From NCBI GenBank assembly GCA_019118665.1, contig DWYM01000062.1, forward strand, positions 1-37,394: a stretch of 37,394 nucleotides of DNA. Reading direction: 5' to 3'. The translations under genes were made by a program, and so were the position numbers. Within the stretch, counting starts at the first letter, position 1. Each line of letters begins with the position of its first letter. The stretch is from Candidatus Mediterraneibacter intestinipullorum. Lineage in GTDB: Bacteria; Bacillota; Clostridia; Lachnospirales; Lachnospiraceae. Positions 33,652 through 37,394 of this stretch are shown piece after piece. Below the pieces are notes generated by a model. That model did not search any database. It was given only the letters and a program-made list of their open reading frames with translations, and had not been told where the DNA came from.

Positions 33652-34368
33652 ATGATAGTAGATGAACGTATCGTTACCTTCATCAATTCGCTTGATACAA
33701 AAAACAGTGAAATACTGGAGACGATCGAGAAGGAAGCACTTGCAGCTTCTGTTCCCATTATAAGGCGGGAAATGCAGAGCTTCCTCAAGACGCTCCTGCT
33801 GATCAAAAAACCTATGCGCATTCTGGAAATCGGAACTGCCGTAGGTTTCTCTGCGTTATTGATGAGTGAATATGTGCCGGAAGGGTGCCGGATAACAACG
33901 ATTGAAAATTATGACAAACGGATTCCCATTGCCAGGGAGAATTTTCGCCGGGCGGGGAAAGAAGAACAGATTACCCTGATAGAAGGGGATGCAGCGGAAG
34001 TGATGAAGACGCTGTCAGGACCCTTTGATCTTATTTTTATGGATGCGGCGAAAGGACAGTATATCCACTATTTGACGGAAGCTCTCCGGCTTCTGCCTAA
34101 GGACGGCGTTCTCGTCTCTGATAATGTAATGCAGGATGGGGACGTGATCGAATCCCGGTTCGCGGTGGAGCGCCGGAACCGGACGATCCACGCGCGCATG
34201 AGGGAGTATCTGTATGAGCTGAAACACAATGAGGCTCTTGTGACATCTATCATTCCCCTTGGGGACGGTGTAGCGGTGAGTGTGAAGCAAGATCCCAAGG
34301 CGGAACGCGGTTCCGAGATAAAAAAAGTACAAAGACAGGAGGAGACAGAATATGGCCAGACATCCTGA
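33652..34368 (+). CDS. trmR: O-methyltransferase, likely tRNA 5-hydroxyuridine methyltransferase
   Basis: Class I SAM-dependent methyltransferase of 238 residues. The SAM motif is ILEIGTAVGFSALLMSEY, followed by TIENYDKRIPIARENF, and the metal/catalytic region is DLIFMDAAKGQYIHYL with DNVMQDG. It is similar in form to B. subtilis TrmR (YrrM), which methylates ho5U34 to mo5U34 in tRNA. It overlaps the U32-family gene by 17 nt; in B. subtilis the same neighbours (yrrN/yrrO) make the hydroxyuridine. Function is therefore inferred from fold plus pairing. No clear ribosome site is seen, suggesting coupling to rnj 3 nt upstream. Confidence 0.85.
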   Translation: MIVDERIVTFINSLDTKNSEILETIEKEALAASVPIIRREMQSFLKTLLLIKKPMRILEIGTAVGFSALLMSEYVPEGCRITTIENYDKRIPIARENFRRAGKEEQITLIEGDAAEVMKTLSGPFDLIFMDAAKGQYIHYLTEALRLLPKDGVLVSDNVMQDGDVIESRFAVERRNRTIHARMREYLYELKHNEALVTSIIPLGDGVAVSVKQDPKAERGSEIKKVQRQEETEYGQTS

Positions 34369-35608
34369 ATTACTGATCCCGGCGAGCAGCCTGGAAGTTT
34401 TAAAGACAGCGGTCATTTTCGGAGCGGATGCTGTGTATATCGGCGGGGAGGCATTTGGGCTGAGGGCAAAGGCAAAGAATTTCTCTATGGAAGAAATGAA
34501 GGAGGGGATCAGATTTGCCCATGCCCACGATGTGAAGGTCTATGTCACGGCAAATATCCTGGCGCACAATCACGATCTGCCCGGCGTACGTCAGTATTTT
34601 GAAGAGTTAAAAGAGATAAGACCAGATGCCCTGATCATTGCGGATCCGGGTGTGTTTGACATTGCAAAAGAGGTGTGCCCGGAGATCGAACGGCACATCA
34701 GCACCCAAGCTAATAATACGAATTATGGGACCTATAATTTCTGGTACCGCCAGGGTGCGAGCCGGGTCGTGTCCGCCCGGGAGCTGTCCATGGAGGAGTT
34801 GAAAGAGCTGAGGGAGAATATCCCCGCGGATCTGGAGATCGAGACCTTTGTCCACGGAGCGATGTGCATGGCTTATTCCGGGCGCTGCCTTTTGAGCAAT
34901 TATTTCACCGGGCGGGACGCCAACCGGGGAGCCTGCACCCATCCCTGCCGTTGGAAATATGCAGTGGTGGAGGAGACAAGGCCGGGCGAATACATGCCGG
35001 TTTATGAAAATGAGAGGGGAACCTATATTTTCAATTCCAAAGATTTGTGCATGATCCAGCATATCCCGGAGCTGCTCAACGCGGGAATTGACAGCCTGAA
35101 GATCGAAGGGCGCATGAAGACGGCCCTCTATGTGGCGACAGTAGCGCGCACATACAGAAAGGCCATTGACGATTACAAGAAGGATCCAAAGCTATACCGG
35201 AAGAATATGCCATGGTATCTTGACCAGATATCCAACTGTACTTACCGGCAGTTTACCACAGGCTTTTTCTTCGGAAAGCCGGATGAAACCACACAGATCT
35301 ATGACAGCAACACATATAATAAAGAATATACCTATCTCGGTATTGCCGGCGAGATAAAAGACGGGCTCTGCCGGATCGAGCAGCGGAATAAATTCTCTGT
35401 GGGAGAGACCATAGAGATCATGAAGCCCTGCGGGGATAATGTGGAATTGGAAGTAAAAAGGATCCTCAATGAAGATGGGGAAGAGCAGGAGAGCGCGCCC
35501 CACTCAAAGCAGGTGCTGTGGATAGAGCTGAGCGAGACGCCGGACGTGTACGATATTCTGAGGCGGAGCGAAACGGATAGAGCTGCTGGAAAAAAGAATC
35601 AGTTGTAA
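34352..35608 (+). CDS. U32 family protein, likely tRNA uridine hydroxylation protein TrhP
   Basis: Protein of 418 residues annotated in the family as peptidase U32. It begins HPELLIPASSLEVLKTAVIFGADAVYIGG and has the cysteine-rich core GAMCMAYSGRCLLSNY plus GACTHPCRW, expected to bind an Fe-S cluster. TrhP/YrrO members take part in prephenate-dependent 5-hydroxyuridine formation at tRNA position 34, which the adjacent methyltransferase would complete. AGGAGG precedes the ATG at 34352. No protease activity is implied. The final codons overlap the 6S-like RNA promoter. Confidence 0.88.
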   Translation: MARHPELLIPASSLEVLKTAVIFGADAVYIGGEAFGLRAKAKNFSMEEMKEGIRFAHAHDVKVYVTANILAHNHDLPGVRQYFEELKEIRPDALIIADPGVFDIAKEVCPEIERHISTQANNTNYGTYNFWYRQGASRVVSARELSMEELKELRENIPADLEIETFVHGAMCMAYSGRCLLSNYFTGRDANRGACTHPCRWKYAVVEETRPGEYMPVYENERGTYIFNSKDLCMIQHIPELLNAGIDSLKIEGRMKTALYVATVARTYRKAIDDYKKDPKLYRKNMPWYLDQISNCTYRQFTTGFFFGKPDETTQIYDSNTYNKEYTYLGIAGEIKDGLCRIEQRNKFSVGETIEIMKPCGDNVELEVKRILNEDGEEQESAPHSKQVLWIELSETPDVYDILRRSETDRAAGKKNQL

Positions 35609-35631
35609 AAAGCCTGCAACCGGAGTATAAT
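35603..35631 (+). promoter_or_regulatory. Promoter of the 6S-like RNA
   Basis: TTGTAA (35603-35608), a 17-nt spacer and a consensus TATAAT (35626-35631). The -35 overlaps the stop codon of the U32-family gene. Start expected near 35638. Confidence 0.65.
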
Positions 35632-35637
35632 ATTTGT

Positions 35638-35869
35638 AGAGTAAATAAGCAGATCAACCTGGGATGTGCGACAACCCTGTAATTTTGAACCTACATTTGA
35701 TTAAAAGGGATTCCTATATTTCTGTAATATGTCAGGCCTCCGTTATGCAGTGGACGACAGAAAAACAGATGCGGTTGCCCACCTGGCTGCGGCTAGGACT
35801 CAAAATACAGGACCGGCATTTTGGGTGACTACGAAAGATAAAGGCGGTCGTCTTGTACGGCCGCTTTTT
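35638..35869 (+). ncRNA. ssrS: Structured RNA, probably 6S RNA
   Basis: A free-standing transcription unit of about 230 nt without an ORF: promoter at 35603-35631 and intrinsic terminator at 35844-35869. Its arms form a long closing stem: CCTGTA-TTTTGA (35676-35688, one bulged A) pairs with TCAAAATACAGG (35800-35811). Inside are weaker pairings such as GCAG/CTGC around 35740 and 35787, leaving a large central bubble. That rod-with-bubble form is the 6S RNA hallmark, where it mimics an open promoter to hold RNA polymerase. The stretch 35683-35720 also resembles clostridial 6S sequences as I remember them. No match to RNase P, tmRNA or SRP motifs was found. Confidence 0.62.
35844..35869 (+). 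terminator. Terminator of the 6S-like RNA
   Basis: GCGGTCGT (35844-35851), loop CTTGT, ACGGCCGC (35857-35864), with one G-U pair, then TTTTT. Confidence 0.88.
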
Positions 35870-35951
35870 CCACTTGATATTTATACCGCAGGGTATCCTG
35901 GCCGGTGTATCTGTATATTATGATTATGAATTTTCAGCGGGCTTTTATATT

Positions 35952-36845
35952 ATGGAGAAGAGAAAACGGATCAAAGAGCAGATCATCAAGATCATCAAAA
36001 CGATTAACTCTCATCACATGGGTGTCTATGCGGCTCAGGCAGCCTATTTTTTTATGCTGTCCCTGATCCCGATCTTTCTCCTTCTGCTCACTATGGTGCA
36101 GTATACGGATGTGACGATGAATGACGTACTCAACGCGGTCCTTCGGGTATTTCCTGATTCGGTCTCTTTCCTGATCAGAAGTATCGTGATCCAGGTTTAT
36201 ACCCAGTCGGAGGGAGTGATCCCGGTCACGATCATTGTAGCCCTCTGGTCGGCGGGAAAAGGCGTTCTTTCTGTCACATCGGGACTGAACTGCATTTATT
36301 CCAACACGGAGACGCGAAATTACTTTTATCTGAGGATCAGAGCGTCGCTCTATACGGTGCTATTCCTGCTGGCGATCATGCTCTCCCTCATTATCTCGGT
36401 ATTTGGAAACAGCATCAGCGTGATGGTATATGAGTATATTCCGTTTTTGAGCAAGGTGGTGGATTTTATCATGCGGATAAGGACCTTCGTGACGCTTGCC
36501 GTGCTGACTCTGTTCTGGGATCTGGTGTACAAATTCCTCCCTAACCGGGGACCTGGCGCAAAGGCAACGCTGCGCGGGCAGCTGCCTGGAGCAGTGTTTA
36601 CAGCATGCGGGTGGCTTTTGATCTCCTTTTTCTTTTCAGTCTATCTGGATGTGTTTACAGGGTTTTCCAGTATGTACGGCAGCCTGACGACGATCATCCT
36701 GATCCTGCTGTGGCTGTATGGGTGTATGTATATTATTCTCCTGGGAGGAGAAATGAACGCGATCCTGGAAGAATACACCGGAAAATGGACACGCGGTGAA
36801 AAACAGAATGAAGAAATGGGCAGAAAGAAGATTGAGCAGGGTTGA
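35952..36845 (+). CDS. YihY/BrkB family inner membrane protein
   Basis: Integral membrane protein of about 297 residues with six hydrophobic segments. The ATG at 35952 is chosen because the longer in-frame ORF from 35853 would begin inside the RNA terminator; the ribosome site is weak. Family features are the opening HHMGVYAAQAAYFFMLSLIPIF, the segment VTIIVALWSAGKGVLSVTSGLN and the end YGSLTTIILILLWLYGCMYIILLGGEMNA. The family was once thought to be RNase BN, which has been disproved; its role is unsettled. A charged tail follows the last helix. Confidence 0.92.
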   Translation: MEKRKRIKEQIIKIIKTINSHHMGVYAAQAAYFFMLSLIPIFLLLLTMVQYTDVTMNDVLNAVLRVFPDSVSFLIRSIVIQVYTQSEGVIPVTIIVALWSAGKGVLSVTSGLNCIYSNTETRNYFYLRIRASLYTVLFLLAIMLSLIISVFGNSISVMVYEYIPFLSKVVDFIMRIRTFVTLAVLTLFWDLVYKFLPNRGPGAKATLRGQLPGAVFTACGWLLISFFFSVYLDVFTGFSSMYGSLTTIILILLWLYGCMYIILLGGEMNAILEEYTGKWTRGEKQNEEMGRKKIEQG

Positions 36846-36869
36846 CAAAAAAGGAACATATGTTAAAAT
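36842..36869 (+). promoter_or_regulatory. Promoter of the T-box leader
   Basis: A consensus TTGACA (36842-36847) and TAAAAT (36864-36869) with a 16-nt spacer and an upstream TG. The YihY stop codon TGA is inside the -35. Confidence 0.75.
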
Positions 36870-36875
36870 GAAAAA

Positions 36876-37140
36876 GTAATTTTGAAAAAAGCTGTGATCG
36901 TGTAAAGTAGAGACCCATTTTCTATCAGAGAGAGAAAATCACCGGCTGAAAGTTTTCTTTAGTTCAGATGGCGATCGAATTTCCCACGTTAGCTGCGTTT
37001 TTGAACAGTCTGAGATGATCAGCGAGTAGAAAGCGCCGTGACTGTACGTTACACAGACTGGAGTGCCCGCAGCGCTGCTGTGGGAAACAGGGTGGTACCG
37101 CGAGTTTTATGACCTCGTCCCTTTTGGGACGGGGTTTTTT
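36876..37140 (+). promoter_or_regulatory. T-box leader, probably Phe-tRNA sensing
   Basis: The canonical T-box AGGGTGGTACCGCG is at 37089-37102. It is followed by a terminator with a 9-bp stem (37113-37121 with 37126-37134), a TTTT loop and TTTTTT. Upstream Stem I elements are present: AGTAGA, CAGAGAG, GGCTGAAAG, and the specifier-loop GAA at 36977-36979. The codon after GAA is TTT (or TTC one base on); both read Phe, so uncharged tRNA-Phe is the likely ligand and pheS/pheT the likely target beyond the window. The anticodon assignment is moderate. No coding start is seen in the remaining 254 nt. Confidence 0.9.
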
Positions 37141-37162
37141 GTGTGTGGGATTTATACGAAAT

Positions 37163-37266
37163 AAGGAAACACCACAGGGGTATACCTTTATGCCGTTAAA
37201 TACACGGCAGTAACAAGGAAATACCGCAGGGGCATACCTCTATGCCGTTAAAAGCACGGCGGCAAT
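37163..37266. repeat. Two tandem 52-nt repeats with hairpin and mini-ORF
   Basis: Units at 37163-37214 and 37215-37266 match at most positions. Each holds an AGGGG, a GGTATACC-like stretch, and GCCGT...ACGGC that can form a 5-bp hairpin. Each also encodes a short ORF 10 nt after AGGGG: MPLNTRQ (37190-37213) and MPLKARRQ (37242-37268). The rest of the terminal gap 37267-37394 holds only a CAGACCA/TGGTCTG hairpin (37345-37369) and no gene. Confidence 0.65.
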
Positions 37267-37394
37267 AAGTCTGCAAATAAAAAGTCAAGCAGAAATTAAT
37301 GAACTTTGAAAATTTTATACAGGTTGAAAAAAGAGTATCACAACCAGACCACCGCAGTACGCTGGTCTGAAGCAAAGTATGGTATTAAAATCAG

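Noticed and set aside
35853-35951. N-terminal extension of the YihY protein
   Set aside because: It starts inside the terminator of the 6S-like RNA, so it would not be transcribed from that promoter as coding sequence.
37163-37266. CRISPR-like array
   Set aside because: Only two adjacent copies with no unique spacers, and the units themselves diverge; it is a tandem repeat.

Overview
The window is a gene-dense stretch of a low-to-mid G+C Clostridia chromosome, most likely Lachnospiraceae. This rests on strong Shine-Dalgarno sites, the pst-phoU-phoB-phoR layout, the ireB-ruvX-DUF1292-fur-rnj order, a DUF4317 protein, a T-box leader and protein sequences of that flavour. All calls are made by eye from sequence and family knowledge; nothing was searched.

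Layout. (1) 1-120: the edge of an insertion sequence, with a transposase start running off the left end and a repeated 11-nt motif. (2) 150-2258: glmS with its own promoter and a terminator-bearing leader but no recognisable glmS ribozyme. (3) 2262-8819: phosphate regulon, Pho box then pstS-pstC-pstA-pstB-phoU-phoB-phoR. PstS is a circularly permuted version. (4) 9009-12423: pyruvate formate-lyase and its activase, separated by a nested palindromic element. (5) 12500-14052: an HxlR-type regulator divergent from a sirtuin with class-M (ADP-ribosyltransferase-type) residues, sharing a palindromic operator. (6) 14226-15472: a DUF4317 protein. (7) 15544-20282: MarR regulator plus a heterodimeric ABC exporter. 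(8) 20283-20798: an unusual intergenic region with three large inverted repeats, possibly encoding a minus-strand small RNA. (9) 20799-28545: a tightly packed co-directional run: molybdopterin genes (moaC, mogA, moaA, MOSC), a GH25 lipoprotein, prmA, rsmE, a cysteine desulfurase and thiI, closed by a bidirectional terminator. (10) 28567-28800: a minus-strand HPr-like protein lacking the PTS histidine. (11) 28916-35608: mtaB, ireB, ruvX, DUF1292, fur, rnj, an O-methyltransferase and a U32 peptidase, largely RNA modification and decay. (12) 35603-35869: a free-standing structured RNA, probably 6S RNA. (13) 35952-37394: a YihY/BrkB membrane protein, a T-box leader that reads best as a Phe sensor, and two tandem 52-nt repeats before the window ends.

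The core is ordinary housekeeping. The items most worth following are the orphan class-M-like sirtuin with its HxlR operator, the permuted PstS, the three-copy 33-nt palindrome family with its composite in the pflB-pflA gap, the hairpin-rich region before moaC, and the HPr-like protein without His15. No CRISPR array, tRNA, rRNA or phage module was seen.
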